Below are positions 17,562 through 26,277 of a stretch of DNA of 64,000 bases, one piece after another (the first letter of the stretch is position 1; every line of letters begins with the position of its first letter). Both the position numbers and the translations under genes were made by a program. The DNA is taken from the NCBI GenBank assembly GCA_050331095.1, contig JBHJHE010000005.1, forward strand, positions 71,876 through 135,875, written 5' to 3'. The stretch comes from MED-G105 sp050331095 (GTDB lineage Bacteria > Pseudomonadota > Alphaproteobacteria > Caulobacterales > Parvularculaceae). The notes under the pieces are model-generated. The model saw nothing but the letters and a program-made list of their open reading frames with translations, ran no database searches and had not been told where the DNA came from.

Positions 17562-18338
17562 ATGGCGAAGGCGACATCACCGGCCGAGGGGCTTGCGCGC
17601 CTTCCCGTCGTTGCGCTTGTCACCGCCTACAACGAGGCGGCGACGATCGGCCCTGTGATCGACGCGCTCCTTGCGTGTCCCGACGTCGACCGCGTTCACG
17701 TCGTCGACGACGCGTCGACGGACGACACGCGCGCCGTCGCCCGCCGCCGCGGCGTCGAGGTGACGACCCTTCCGACCCGCGTGCCCGTCGGCCGCGCCAT
17801 CATGAGCCATCTCGACGTCGTCACGGACGAGGCGCTGCTTTTCTGGTGCGACGCCGACCTTGTAGGCCTGGAGCCCGATTACGTCAGTGCGCTGATCGCG
17901 AGGCGCCGCGCCGGCGACGTCGGTCAGGCCTTCGGCTCGCGCGGCGTGCCGCTCAACTGGCCGGGCCCCTTGCGTGCGTTCGCGCGGCCCCTGTGGACCT
18001 ACGCCTTCGCGCCGATTTCCGGCGAGCGCGTCGTTCTGCGTTCGGACTTCGTCAAGGCGATCCGCCTCGCGAACGAGCTCGGCTGGTCGGAGACGATGCG
18101 CGGTTACGGCGTCGTTCTTTTCCTCAACTGGTGGGTCGGAAAATTCGCAAACGGATCGACGGCGCTCTATTTCGACAAGCTTCGCCAACGCCAGAAGTAT
18201 CAGAAATGGGGTCGCCGCGCCGCGCTCCTGATGGTCCGCCAGTGGCTGCAGTTCGCCTGGGTGTGGCTGAAGATCCGCCTCAACGCCGGCCGCATAGAGC
18301 GCCTCGCGGCGCGCGAGCCGGCGGCGGCCGCGGCGTAG
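17562..18338 (+). CDS. GT-A fold glycosyltransferase family 2-like protein
   Basis: The 258 residues begin ATG 17562 and contain VALVTAYNEAATIGPVIDAL near residue 15 and HVVDDASTDDT near 45. The metal-binding DxD is in FWCDADLVGL near residue 95. The C-terminal third has RQRQKYQKWGRRA and a hydrophobic MVRQWLQFAWVWLKI helix that probably anchors it to the membrane. It is 23 bp behind scoB but is unlikely to be functionally related. It ends with TAG, followed by the second copy of the dispersed repeat. The acceptor is unknown. Confidence 0.78.
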   Translation: MAKATSPAEGLARLPVVALVTAYNEAATIGPVIDALLACPDVDRVHVVDDASTDDTRAVARRRGVEVTTLPTRVPVGRAIMSHLDVVTDEALLFWCDADLVGLEPDYVSALIARRRAGDVGQAFGSRGVPLNWPGPLRAFARPLWTYAFAPISGERVVLRSDFVKAIRLANELGWSETMRGYGVVLFLNWWVGKFANGSTALYFDKLRQRQKYQKWGRRAALLMVRQWLQFAWVWLKIRLNAGRIERLAAREPAAAAA

Positions 18339-18788
18339 TCGGCGCAAGACGCTTCCTCTTCCCGTCACGCACAGACGCTGCCGGAACGCCTAGAGCATAA
18401 CGTTTGCTGATTGAATCAGTTGGATGCTCTAGATTCTAGGGTTTGAGCGCCTGAAACGGTCTTCGCCCGGTCCAAGCTGAACGCCCGGCGCTCTAGCATG
18501 GGCCGCGTACGACGCTTGCGTTAATTCGGGCGGCCTGTGCATCCACAGCATCGGATCAGACAACTGATCGTCGATCTCGCTGTGGTGTCGAAAGAGCGCG
18601 CGACCTATGTCGACGGGCGGCCGCACGAAAAACGGGACGTTGCAGAGTGTGGCAGTCGACGCGACGCCTTCCTGCGAGGCGACGGCCAGCAGGTTCCCCT
18701 GCTCTCGGATAAAACCACATGGAATGAGAAAGAGTTCGTAGCGCCCGTCGCGACGTTCGGCGACCCCGGAGAATTGATGCGGTCGCCT
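18339..18788. other. Long convergent gap; repeat copy B, otherwise no recognised gene
   Basis: This 450-bp gap holds the dispersed repeat at 18390–18495. In 18500–18788 both strands have short open frames (for example plus 18537–18836), but none shows a recognisable family, a good ribosome binding site or protein-like composition, so none is called. Confidence 0.6.
18390..18495 (-). repeat. Dispersed intergenic repeat, copy B
   Basis: Read on the minus strand it starts GAGCGCCGGGCGTTCAGCTT and continues through TCAGGCGCTCAAA and AGAATCTAGAGCATCCAA. It ends in an inverted repeat, CTAGAGCAT…ATGCTCTAG, around an inner palindrome CTGATTGAATCAG. It is very similar to copy C at 40099–40203 in the opposite orientation, and lies between convergent genes. 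Confidence 0.85.
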
Positions 18789-19283
18789 TCACTCCGGACG
18801 CCTCTCCCGCGCGCGAGAGAGGAGACGTCGCGCTGACGGATCCTCCGCCCTTGTCCACTCGGAATCGCAGCGAAGTTCTTCCGGGATTTCAGAAAGTATG
18901 TCTGCGGGGCCTTCGACGTCCCACTGATGTTCGTAGCCGCCCGAGACGTGGTCGACGACTTTGACGCGGCCTCCATTGCGGGCCAGCCAGTTTTCCGCCC
19001 ACAGATAATTGTCCGACGGCGCGTCGTCGGCGTCCATGACGAAAATCGATTCACGGCGCGCATCTTCATCGTCAGCCGCTGTCTCGCGCCGCCTCCGCGC
19101 CGCTCGGTGCATGATCTGGGCCAGCGCCGCGCCGACGATGACGCCTGCGCCGACGCCATATAAGATCCCATCGTCGACGCCATGCGCCGTCTGCAAGACC
19201 GCGCCGACTTTCACTCCCGCCGCGGCGCAGGCGAACACGGCTAGGGGGCCGATCCACGGCCGGCTTAGGAGACGGCGTTCCAA
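18789..19283 (-). CDS. Unknown protein with two N-terminal membrane helices
   Basis: About 164 residues if it starts at the TTG at 19283; no ATG or GTG in a good place is visible, so the start is tentative. Two hydrophobic segments (WIGPLAVFACAAAGVKVGAVL and ILYGVGAGVIVGAALAQIM) come first. They are followed by an Arg-rich patch and a soluble acidic domain with DNYLWAENWLARNGGRVKVVD and YEHQWDVEGPADIL. No family is recognised. It lies 30 bp downstream of the exported protein at 19313–20011 and may be co-transcribed with it. Confidence 0.55.
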   Translation of the reverse strand: MERRLLSRPWIGPLAVFACAAAGVKVGAVLQTAHGVDDGILYGVGAGVIVGAALAQIMHRAARRRRETAADDEDARRESIFVMDADDAPSDNYLWAENWLARNGGRVKVVDHVSGGYEHQWDVEGPADILSEIPEELRCDSEWTRAEDPSARRLLSRARERRPE

Positions 19284-19312
19284 CGCCTGGGTCCTTCGGT
19301 CGCGGCCATAGC

Positions 19313-20011
19313 CTAACGCGCCTCTTCTTCGTCCGTGGCCGCCCCATCCATAAACTCGAAGTCGTCGAAGCGGACGACGTAGCTTTCGTCGACGTCGGAG
19401 AAGACGCGCCGGCCCTTGGCGCGCCATTTGACGTAGGTCATGAGCGCCGGCGCGCCGGGGGCCGGGCGCTCGAAATTCTGCACGAACTCGAATTCGGAGA
19501 GTTTCGAGGCGACGTTCGGCTTGAAGGGTTCGAGCGCCCGGATCGCGTAGGTCGCGAGGCGGCCATCTTCATTGTCGACGACGAGGCGCGTCTCGAGTTT
19601 CTCGCGCACCTCGTCGAGATCGTCCGGCGTTTGCGGCGAGGTGAACTCGTAGACGGTCGTTGCGTCGGTCTCCTCAAGCCGCGTCACGTTGCGCAAGTGT
19701 GGGCGATAGTCCGCATAGAGAAGCCCGCCGGGCTCGGATTCGACGCGTGACCAGGTGCGGAACTTTTTCGGTCCCGCGCCGGAGAGCGCCTCGGGGTCGC
19801 CCTCGACAATGGTCCAATCGTCCGCCGGCGCGTCGTAGCGCGCGACGACCGGCGGCTCGTTCTCCCACTCGAACGTCATGGTGTAGGAGACGCGGGTCTC
19901 CGCGAGCGCCTCTGCCTCGTCAAGCGCGGCGTCGACCGGGGCGGGCAGATCTTGCGCCTGCGCCGCCCCAGCAAGAGCGGCGATGGCGAACGACATGGCG
20001 ATGCGTCTCAT
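19313..20011 (-). CDS. Exported protein of unknown function
   Basis: Has 232 residues with a clear signal peptide (MRRIAMSFAIAALAGAAQAQ, cleavage after AQA), so periplasmic or outer-membrane associated. The mature part is beta-rich and acidic: VSYTMTFEWEN, VYEFTSPQTPDDLDEV, RLVVDNEDGRLATYAIR and FVQNFERPAPG. The pattern of short strands with a DNEDGRL turn recalls lipoprotein-carrier-like folds (LolA/LolB type), but that is only an impression. ATG 20011 is chosen because it opens the signal peptide. The gene ends at TAG. Confidence 0.7.
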   Translation of the reverse strand: MRRIAMSFAIAALAGAAQAQDLPAPVDAALDEAEALAETRVSYTMTFEWENEPPVVARYDAPADDWTIVEGDPEALSGAGPKKFRTWSRVESEPGGLLYADYRPHLRNVTRLEETDATTVYEFTSPQTPDDLDEVREKLETRLVVDNEDGRLATYAIRALEPFKPNVASKLSEFEFVQNFERPAPGAPALMTYVKWRAKGRRVFSDVDESYVVRFDDFEFMDGAATDEEEAR

Positions 20012-20021
20012 GAAAACCGTC

Positions 20022-20561
20022 CTATCGCTGATCGAGGGCGTCGGCGTGGCGGCGCGCCTCCTCAATGTAATGGGCGCTCCCGAGGCGGGCGGCGTCCGCC
20101 TCGCCGGGCTTCATGTCGCGGAACTTTTTCGCCGGCGCGCCGGCCCAGAGCTCGCCCGCGGGCACGGTCTTGCCGCCGGTGAGGAACGCCCCCGCGGCGA
20201 GCATGGCGCCGGTTTCGACGCGCGATCCGTCGAGCATCGTCGCGGCCATGCCGACGAAGCCGAAATCCTCGATCGTCGCGCCGTGGAGGAGGGCGCGGTG
20301 GCCGACGAGCGCGCCCTCGCCGATGAGGGTCGGCAGGCCGCCGATCGCGGGGTTGTCGACATGGACGATCGTTCCGTCCTGCACGTTGGCGCCCGCGCCG
20401 ACGACGATGCGGTTTTCGTCCCCTCGCAAAACGCAGCCGTACCAGACTGAGGCGTTAGGCCCGACCGTGACGTCGCCGCAGACGACGGCGCCCGGCGCGA
20501 TGAAGGCGCTCGGGTCGATCGACGGGCGTTTGTCGCCGATGGCGAAGATCATGGGCTCCAT
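20022..20561 (-). CDS. Gamma-carbonic anhydrase family protein (hexapeptide repeat)
   Basis: Left-handed beta-helix protein of 179 residues. Hexapeptide repeats run through PSAFIAPGAVVCGDVTVGPNASVWYGCVLRGD and IGEGALVGHRALLHG. The gamma-CA zinc histidines correspond to IVHVDN, VGHRALLHG, and GQ/R residues nearby (RGDENRIVVGAGANVQDGT). YrdA/PaaY-like homologues are often called carbonic anhydrases, but activity is rarely shown. Start could be ATG 20561 or a GTG at 20573 that overlaps the maiA stop; the latter would couple it to maiA. It ends with TAG. Confidence 0.9.
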   Translation of the reverse strand: MEPMIFAIGDKRPSIDPSAFIAPGAVVCGDVTVGPNASVWYGCVLRGDENRIVVGAGANVQDGTIVHVDNPAIGGLPTLIGEGALVGHRALLHGATIEDFGFVGMAATMLDGSRVETGAMLAAGAFLTGGKTVPAGELWAGAPAKKFRDMKPGEADAARLGSAHYIEEARRHADALDQR

Positions 20562-20569
20562 AACGCGGC

Positions 20570-21205
20570 TCACGGGGCGTCGGGCTGGCGTTCGGGGCGG
20601 GCGCGCTGGAACGCGTCGAGCTCCGCGCAGCGCGCCTCGATCTCAACGAGCTTCGCGAAGCGGTCGACGTCGACGCCGAACCGTCGGGAGGCGAACATCT
20701 GTGGAATGAGGAAGGCTTCTGCGAGGCCCGGCCGGTCGCCGACGCAGAAGTCTCCGCCATGCCGCGCGGCCATCGCCTCGACGCCGTCGAGGGCGCCGCC
20801 GGCCCAGCGGTTCAGCCAGTCGGCCATGGCGTCGTCGTCGAAGCCCTTATCGTTCTTCAAAAAGCGCTGCACCCGGAGGTTCATGAAGGGCTGGCCCTCG
20901 CAGGCGATCGAGGCGGCGATGGCCCTGGCCGCTGCCCGCGCGGCCGCCCCCTCGGGCAGGATCGGCTTGGCGCTCCGGGTCTCTTCGAGATACTCCGCGA
21001 TCGCCAGGGACTGGACGACCATCGCGCCGTCGTCGTCCTCTAGCGCGGGCACGAGGCCCTGCGGCTGGCGGGCCCGGTGGTCGGCCTCGTTCTGCTCGCC
21101 GGCGAGCAGGTTCACGGGCGTGTAATCGTAGGCGAGGCCCTTGAGGTTCAGGACGATCCGTACGCGGTAGGTCGCGCTCGATCGCCAGTAGCCGAACAGC
21201 CGCAT
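20570..21205 (-). CDS. maiA: Maleylacetoacetate isomerase (zeta-class glutathione transferase)
   Basis: Isomerises maleylacetoacetate to fumarylacetoacetate, the step before fahA in tyrosine breakdown. The 211 residues start LFGYWRSSATYRVRIVLNLKGL, the zeta-class motif with Ala where many members have Cys in SSC. YTPVNLLAGEQ, NPQG-like RQPQGLVPALEDDD, QSLAIAEYLEET and the C-terminal DRPGLAEAFLIPQMF are also typical. The R in place of N in the usual NPQG segment (RARQPQG) is a minor oddity. Upstream partner of the gamma-CA gene. Confidence 0.9.
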   Translation of the reverse strand: MRLFGYWRSSATYRVRIVLNLKGLAYDYTPVNLLAGEQNEADHRARQPQGLVPALEDDDGAMVVQSLAIAEYLEETRSAKPILPEGAAARAAARAIAASIACEGQPFMNLRVQRFLKNDKGFDDDAMADWLNRWAGGALDGVEAMAARHGGDFCVGDRPGLAEAFLIPQMFASRRFGVDVDRFAKLVEIEARCAELDAFQRARPERQPDAP

Positions 21206-21455
21206 GCGGCCCGCTCCTTCACGTCGCTTCGTCACGACATGGTGGCGCCATTTGGCGCGCGGCGCATCCTTGAAGGAATTGCGTTCGATGACGGCGAGCG
21301 CCGCCGCCGGCGCAAAGCGGCGACGCGCCGGCGGCGGTCAGGTCGGCGAGCGACGGGCCCGCATGAGGAAGCGGCGGCGTCACGTCACAGGGCTCGTCGC
21401 GAGCCGCTGCAACCATAGGTCGAGGCGCGTTAACGCCCAGTGACGGCCGGGCGCC
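21206..21455. other. Intergenic stretch with no recognised feature
   Basis: Between maiA and cutA (both minus strand). Short open frames on both strands are Arg-rich shadows. I see no tRNA, terminator with a T-run or riboswitch-like element. It must contain the maiA promoter. Confidence 0.5.
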
Positions 21456-21788
21456 TCATTGCGCGGTTTCCGCCGCCACCCAGTCGAGAAACGCCGCCGC
21501 CGAGCCGCGCGCCGCGACGTCGATCGCCAGAACCGCAGGGGTCTCGTAAGGGTGCAGCGCGGCGATGCGGTCGGCGGCGGCCTCGGCCCTGGCGTCGGTG
21601 GTTTTGACGATCATCGCGACCTCCTCGGCGTGGGCGATCGCGCCCTCCCAGCGATAGGTCGCGCGCACGCTTGGGAGGGCGTTGACGCAGGCCGCGAGCC
21701 GCTCTTCGACGAGCGCCGCGGCGATGGCGTCTGCGGTCTCGACGTCCGGCGCGACGCAATAAAGAAGAACGACGGTCGGGCCGGGCAT
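21456..21788 (-). CDS. cutA: CutA divalent-cation tolerance family protein
   Basis: Small trimeric PII-like protein of 110 residues, linked to copper/divalent cation tolerance in E. coli; the true role is unclear. Family signatures are VLLYCVAPDVETADAIAAALVEERLAACVNALP, YRWEGAIAHAEEVAMIVKTT and ALHPYETPAVLAID. The start ATG 21788 excludes an unconserved extension. It is divergent from queC with 52 bp between the start codons. Confidence 0.93.
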   Translation of the reverse strand: MPGPTVVLLYCVAPDVETADAIAAALVEERLAACVNALPSVRATYRWEGAIAHAEEVAMIVKTTDARAEAAADRIAALHPYETPAVLAIDVAARGSAAAFLDWVAAETAQ

Positions 21789-21840
21789 GGGGCGGGCTCG
21801 GCTTGACGGCGCGACGATGCTGCGCGAGGCCTCGCCGGTC

Positions 21841-22566
21841 ATGCAACCGCTTTCGCCGTCACGCGCGCTCGTTTTGTTCTCGGGCGGGCAGGATTCCTCG
21901 ATCGTCCTCGCCTGGGCGCTTGCGCGGTTCGCCCGCGTCGACACGGTGGGCTTCGCCTACGGCCAGCGCCACGCGGTGGAGCTCGAGGCGCGGCGAAACG
22001 TTCGCGCGGCGCGCGCCGAGGCGTTCCCGGCATGGGCCGCGCGGCTTGGCGACGACGCCGTCCTCGACCTCGCCGCACTTGGCTAGATCAGCGACACGGC
22101 GCTGACGCGCGAGCGGGAGATCAAGCACGCTGCGAGCGGCCTTCCGACGACCTTCGTACCCGGCCGCAACCTCGTTTTCCTCACGCTCGCCGGCGCCCAG
22201 GCCCATCGCCTTGGCGCCGGCGTCCTCGCTGCGGGCATGTGCGAGATCGACGCTTCCGGCTATCCTGACTGCCGCGGCCCGGCGCTAGCCGCGCAGGTCG
22301 AGGCCCTGCGCCTCGGAATGGACGCCGACATTCGTCTGGAGACGCCGCTTTTGCGCATGTCGAATGGCGACGCCTGGCACCTGGCCGAAGAACTCGGCGG
22401 CGGGCGCCTCGTCGAGAACGTCCGTGAAGGCTCGCACACTTGTTATCTCGGCGAACGCGGCCGGCGCCATGACTGGGGCTATGGCTGCGGCGCGTGCCCC
22501 GCCTGCCGCATCCGCGCCGACGGCTGGCGCGATTACGCCCAAGGCGGACGATCGGGCGCGGCGTGA
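21841..22566 (+). pseudogene. queC: QueC (7-cyano-7-deazaguanine synthase) interrupted by an in-frame TAG
   Basis: Converts 7-carboxy-7-deazaguanine to preQ0 in queuosine synthesis. From ATG 21841 the frame shows the PP-loop LVLFSGGQDSSIVLAWAL and VGFAYGQRHAVELE. It meets TAG at 22084–22086 (codon 82), then continues as ISDTALTRERE, TTFVPGRNLVFLTLAGA, MCEIDASGYPDCRGP and LRLGMDADIRLETPLL. The zinc cysteines HTCY and CGACPAC follow. The TAG falls just before the conserved ISDTALTR segment, where relatives usually have a small or charged residue. The 160 downstream codons are intact, and the TGA overlaps the queE start. Without readthrough the protein loses its active site and zinc site. Confidence 0.88.
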
Positions 22567-23204
22567 GGCGATACGCCGTCAAAGAGCGCTACGTCACGCT
22601 CCAGGGCGAGGGCGCGCAAGCGGGGCGCGCGGCGGTGTTCCTGCGCTTTTCCGGCTGCAATCTCTGGAGCGGCCTGGAGCGCGACCGCGCCCGCGCCGTT
22701 TGCGACTTCTGCGACACCGATTTCGTCGGCCAGGACGGGCCGGGCGGCGGTTTCTTCGAAGGGCCCACCGCGCTCGCCGCCCATGTCGCAGCCGCCTGGC
22801 GCGAGGAGGCGGGCGGCGGGCGGCCCTACGTCGTGTGCACCGGCGGCGAGCCGCTGCTCCAGCTCGACGCGCCCGCGATCGACGCGCTCCACGGGGAGGG
22901 CTTTGAAGTCGCCGTTGAGACGAACGGGACCGTCGCCGCGCCGCCGGGCCTCGACTGGATCTGCGTCAGCCCCAAGGCCGGAGCGCCCCTGCGCCAGCGG
23001 TCCGGCCACGAACTGAAGCTCGTCTATCCGCAGGCGGACGCGCCGCCGGACGCCTTCGCCGACCTCGCCTTCGACTGGTTCTTCCTCCAGCCGATGGACG
23101 GCCCGAAACGCGAGGAGAACACGGCCGCCGCCATCGCCTATTGCCGCCGCCACGCCCAATGGCGGTTAAGCGTGCAGACGCACAAGTATCTGGGATTGCC
23201 GTGA
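22563..23204 (+). CDS. queE: 7-carboxy-7-deazaguanine synthase (QueE, radical SAM)
   Basis: Radical-SAM enzyme upstream of QueC in queuosine synthesis. The 213 residues start at GTG 22563, overlapping the queC stop as GTGA. The cluster-binding motif is of the alphaproteobacterial kind: C in GCNLWSG, a 14-residue insert, then CDFCDTDF. VCTGGEPLLQ, VETNGTV and WICVSPKAG follow the usual order, with a C-terminal VQTHKYLGLP. It is intact, which makes the lesion in its coupled partner queC notable. Confidence 0.95.
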   Translation: MRRYAVKERYVTLQGEGAQAGRAAVFLRFSGCNLWSGLERDRARAVCDFCDTDFVGQDGPGGGFFEGPTALAAHVAAAWREEAGGGRPYVVCTGGEPLLQLDAPAIDALHGEGFEVAVETNGTVAAPPGLDWICVSPKAGAPLRQRSGHELKLVYPQADAPPDAFADLAFDWFFLQPMDGPKREENTAAAIAYCRRHAQWRLSVQTHKYLGLP

Positions 23205-23409
23205 GCGGTGGGGGCGTGAGCGGCCCGTTGTAGCCCTTGCCGGCGTCCGCATCCTAGGGAACGATTCCTTGGGATCGCGTAGCGAGGGATCTAGAAATTG
23301 TCCGATGTCCACGCTCGTTCGAGCCCTCGCGGCGTGCGCTCGCTGGGATCGGCCGCGCATTGAGAACGTCCGCGCCGAGATCTCGGTGTTTTGGTGTCTG
23401 CGCAGGGTC

Positions 23410-24021
23410 TCAGGCGGCGTCTTCGGTCGTTCCCAAAGGCGCGCGCGCGATCAGATATTGCGCGTCGCGGCAGTAGAGGGCCGCGGCGCCGTCGAGAATG
23501 TCGAGCGCGCGCGACAGCGCCGTGCGCGCGGCGCCCACCTCATCGTCCTCGTCGAAGGCGTCGCGCGGGGGCTCGAGCGCGAGGCCGTCCGGCGACGGAG
23601 CGAGCCGGGTGGGCGATACGGAGTAATGGGCGTGGTCGGCGAGGCGCACGTCGATCTGGCGCTGCGTCCGACCGATCAGCGGCGCGGCGCGTTCGTCGGC
23701 GTCTTCGAGCGCGGCGTCGATCGACTGGCGCATGTCGTCATAGCGTTCGGCGAGGAGCGCCCGGCCGCCCGCGTCATCGACGTTGGCGACGGTGTCGACG
23801 AGGTCGAGCGCCTCTTCGACGATCTCGCGCACTTGGTCGATGACGGTGAGCGCGGCTTCGATGGCCGCTAGGGCGTCGCGCACGTCCGCGCGCGCAGCGT
23901 CAGCCGTCGGTTTCGCGCCGGCGCTCGACGTCGGCTTCAAGGCGCGAGAGACGCCCGCGGCGACGTTCATCTCTGGCAAGGTCGAATCCTCGGCCGACGA
24001 TTTCTTTCCGAACCGGAACAT
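23410..24021 (-). CDS. Helical protein of unknown function
   Basis: The 203 residues are rich in Ala, Asp and Arg with long predicted helices (DVRDALAAIEAALTVIDQVREIVEEALDLVD) and a Pro-rich linker (VSPTRLAPSPDGLALEPP). The segment LLAERYDDMRQSIDAAL and the final RTALSRALDILDGAAALY resemble the pairing helices of flagellins, but the match is loose and no flagellar gene is nearby. No signal peptide. Start ATG 24021 (MFRFGKKS). It is convergent with queE across a 205-bp gap that has a GC-rich palindrome (CCGAGATCTCGG) followed by TGTTTT. Confidence 0.6.
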   Translation of the reverse strand: MFRFGKKSSAEDSTLPEMNVAAGVSRALKPTSSAGAKPTADAARADVRDALAAIEAALTVIDQVREIVEEALDLVDTVANVDDAGGRALLAERYDDMRQSIDAALEDADERAAPLIGRTQRQIDVRLADHAHYSVSPTRLAPSPDGLALEPPRDAFDEDDEVGAARTALSRALDILDGAAALYCRDAQYLIARAPLGTTEDAA

Positions 24022-24156
24022 GCCGCCCCTTGCGCCCCACAGCCATCGCGGCCGCCGCCGTCAAAGTCGCACAGGCTTACGGGGGTTAACTTTTCGAGAT
24101 CGTAAACGCCGCCGCGATAACTTCGTCTTTTTCGGCGATGTCCCGTCAAAACCCCG

Positions 24157-26277
24157 TCACTCGCCGCGCAAGCTCCGCACCCGGCCGCTCTCCGCCGCCC
24201 AGGCCGCGACGAGGCAAAGCGCGACGATGGCGAGCCACACGCTCGGCGGGGCGAGCGGCGCGGCGCGCACGGCCTCGACGCGGCGGGCGTCTCGGCGGAC
24301 GATCCCGGCCCAGTCGCCGCCGCTGCGCTCGCGCGCTCGCGCGCCAACGGTTCTGAGCGCGGGAACGCCGTCTTCGCGCGCGTCGAAAACGCCGCCGCCG
24401 GCCGCTGCGCTCGCCTCGGCGATGGTCCCGCGCGCCATCGTCACGTCCGCGAGCTCAGGCGGCGCGGCGAGGCCGACGGCGCCGACGGCGAAGAGGTCGC
24501 CCGAGCGCGCCCGGTAGAGCCCGCGGGGCGGGGCGGCGAGGCGCGCCCGCCAGAGGCGGTCGTCGACCGCTTCGAGCTCGATCTCGCCCGTGGCGCCGTC
24601 GGGCCCGACATAGTCGACGGGCGCAACCTCGCGCTCGATCGTCCGCCGCTCGATGACGAGGTCGCCGCCCTCTTCGCGCAGCGCCAGGCGCTCTTCCTCG
24701 AGCTCTGGCTCCTTCATCAGCCAGTGAGCGACCCGGCGCAGGAGCTCCGCATGCGGCCCGCCGCCGTCGAAGCCGCGCGCCCAGAGCCACACATGGTCGG
24801 AGAGCATGACGCCGACGCGGCCCTCGCCGGTGCGGTCGAGAACGAGAAGCGGTTCGTCGTTCGGGCCCGCCATCAGAACGCGCCCGCCGTTCGCTCGCGT
24901 CGGCATGAGGCGCATCCAGCGGCCCCAATAGTCCGCCTCAGGAAGGTTGGCCGTCACCGGATGGCGTTCGCCGGCGTCGGTGAGCTTCGGCCGATAGGGC
25001 GCCTCTCGGGCGAGGTCCGTCGGCGTGACGGGGAGGATGTAGGCGAAGTTTCTCCGCTCGGCGAGGCTCAAGGGCCCCGCGAACTCCGGCCCCGACGAGA
25101 CGAGGACCGCGCCGCCGTTCTCGACGTAACGGGCGATGTTCTCGAAATGATACGAGCGCAAAACGTTGCGGTAGGTGTAGCGGTCGAAGATCACGAGGTC
25201 GAACTCGGCGAGCTTCTCGATGAAGAGCTCGTCATACGGAAATTCGATCAGGGCGAGCTCGCGCGGGTCGATGACGCCGTCGCTCGCCTGCTTCTCCGAC
25301 GGGCGCAGAATCGTGAAGTGCACGAGGTCGATCGCGGGGTCGGACTTCAGGAGATTGCGCCAGACGCGCTCGCCAGCGTGGGGCTCGCCGGAGATCAGGA
25401 GGACGCGCAGGCGGTCGCGGATGGCGGAAATCGGCAGCACCGCGAGATTGTTCCGGGTCGTGAGCTCCCCGTCGAGGGCGGCGGCCTCGAGCTCGATCAC
25501 CACCTCTCCGGGACGCGCCAGGGGCGCGGCGAACGACACTTCGACGCCGACGGGCACGGGCTGCTCGACAATCTCCTCGCCGTCGACGGAGAGCCGCACC
25601 GACGCCTGGCGCGGCGCGCCGGCGTCGCCGGCGACGGGCGCATCGTCGGGGCCGACGTCGTCGATCCGGAAGCTGACGGTCACCTCCTCGTTGACGACGC
25701 CGTATCGCGGCGCGTCGATCAGCGTGATCTTGCGGTCGAACTCGTCGCGCCGGCCGATGGAGAGAAAGTGGACCGGCGCGTCGCGGGGCAGGCGCGTCGC
25801 GTCGATCGCGTCGTTCGACCGACCGTCGCCGACGACGAAAACCGCAGCGAGGCGACGGCGCGGCGCGTCGCCGAGGGCCCCGGCGATCGCCTCGCCATAG
25901 CGGGTCTCCTCGTCGCCCTCGACGGCGCTTTCGATGACCTCGAGGCCGCCGACCCGGTCGAGCCGCGCCCGGAGGTTTTCGAGGATTTCGTCGCGCGCCG
26001 CGGCGCGGTCGTCGAGGGCGACGCTGGCGCTGTCGTCGATGAGGACGAGCGCCACGTCGTCGAGCGGGGTTTCGTCGGCGACGCGGCGCTGCGGCTCGGC
26101 GACGAGGGCGATAAGGGCGGCGAGGGCGACGAGGCGCAAAGCCCCCGCCGCGGGCGCGCGCCACAGGGCGAGGCCTATGGCGACCGCAGCGGCGAGCCCA
26201 AGCGCCGCCATCTCGCCCGGGCCCAAGGGGCTCGCGAAGCTCGCTTCACGGACGAATTCGAGGATCGCGTCGATCAT
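24157..26277 (-). CDS. Membrane protein with von Willebrand/glutamine-amidotransferase-like core (moxR operon)
   Basis: The 706-residue protein has N-terminal membrane helices (MAALGLAAAVAIGLALW, LRLVALAALIALVAEP), then VALVLIDDSASVALDDRAAARDE, a von Willebrand A-like motif. An Ig-like extracytoplasmic part and a region LVIFDRYTYRNVLRSYHFENIARYVENGGAVLVSSG, of class-I amidotransferase-like fold, follow. A closing helix SVWLAIVALCLVAAWAAESGR ends it. Its ATG overlaps the upstream stop as ATGA. Such proteins regularly end MoxR–DUF58–BatA-type operons; the job is unknown and probably concerns envelope assembly or stress. Confidence 0.83.
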   Translation of the reverse strand: MIDAILEFVREASFASPLGPGEMAALGLAAAVAIGLALWRAPAAGALRLVALAALIALVAEPQRRVADETPLDDVALVLIDDSASVALDDRAAARDEILENLRARLDRVGGLEVIESAVEGDEETRYGEAIAGALGDAPRRRLAAVFVVGDGRSNDAIDATRLPRDAPVHFLSIGRRDEFDRKITLIDAPRYGVVNEEVTVSFRIDDVGPDDAPVAGDAGAPRQASVRLSVDGEEIVEQPVPVGVEVSFAAPLARPGEVVIELEAAALDGELTTRNNLAVLPISAIRDRLRVLLISGEPHAGERVWRNLLKSDPAIDLVHFTILRPSEKQASDGVIDPRELALIEFPYDELFIEKLAEFDLVIFDRYTYRNVLRSYHFENIARYVENGGAVLVSSGPEFAGPLSLAERRNFAYILPVTPTDLAREAPYRPKLTDAGERHPVTANLPEADYWGRWMRLMPTRANGGRVLMAGPNDEPLLVLDRTGEGRVGVMLSDHVWLWARGFDGGGPHAELLRRVAHWLMKEPELEEERLALREEGGDLVIERRTIEREVAPVDYVGPDGATGEIELEAVDDRLWRARLAAPPRGLYRARSGDLFAVGAVGLAAPPELADVTMARGTIAEASAAAGGGVFDAREDGVPALRTVGARARERSGGDWAGIVRRDARRVEAVRAAPLAPPSVWLAIVALCLVAAWAAESGRVRSLRGE

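Noticed and set aside
18537..18836. Plus-strand ORF of 99 residues in the long gap
   Set aside because: No recognisable family, no ribosome binding site, and it runs into the 3' end of the minus-strand gene at 18789.
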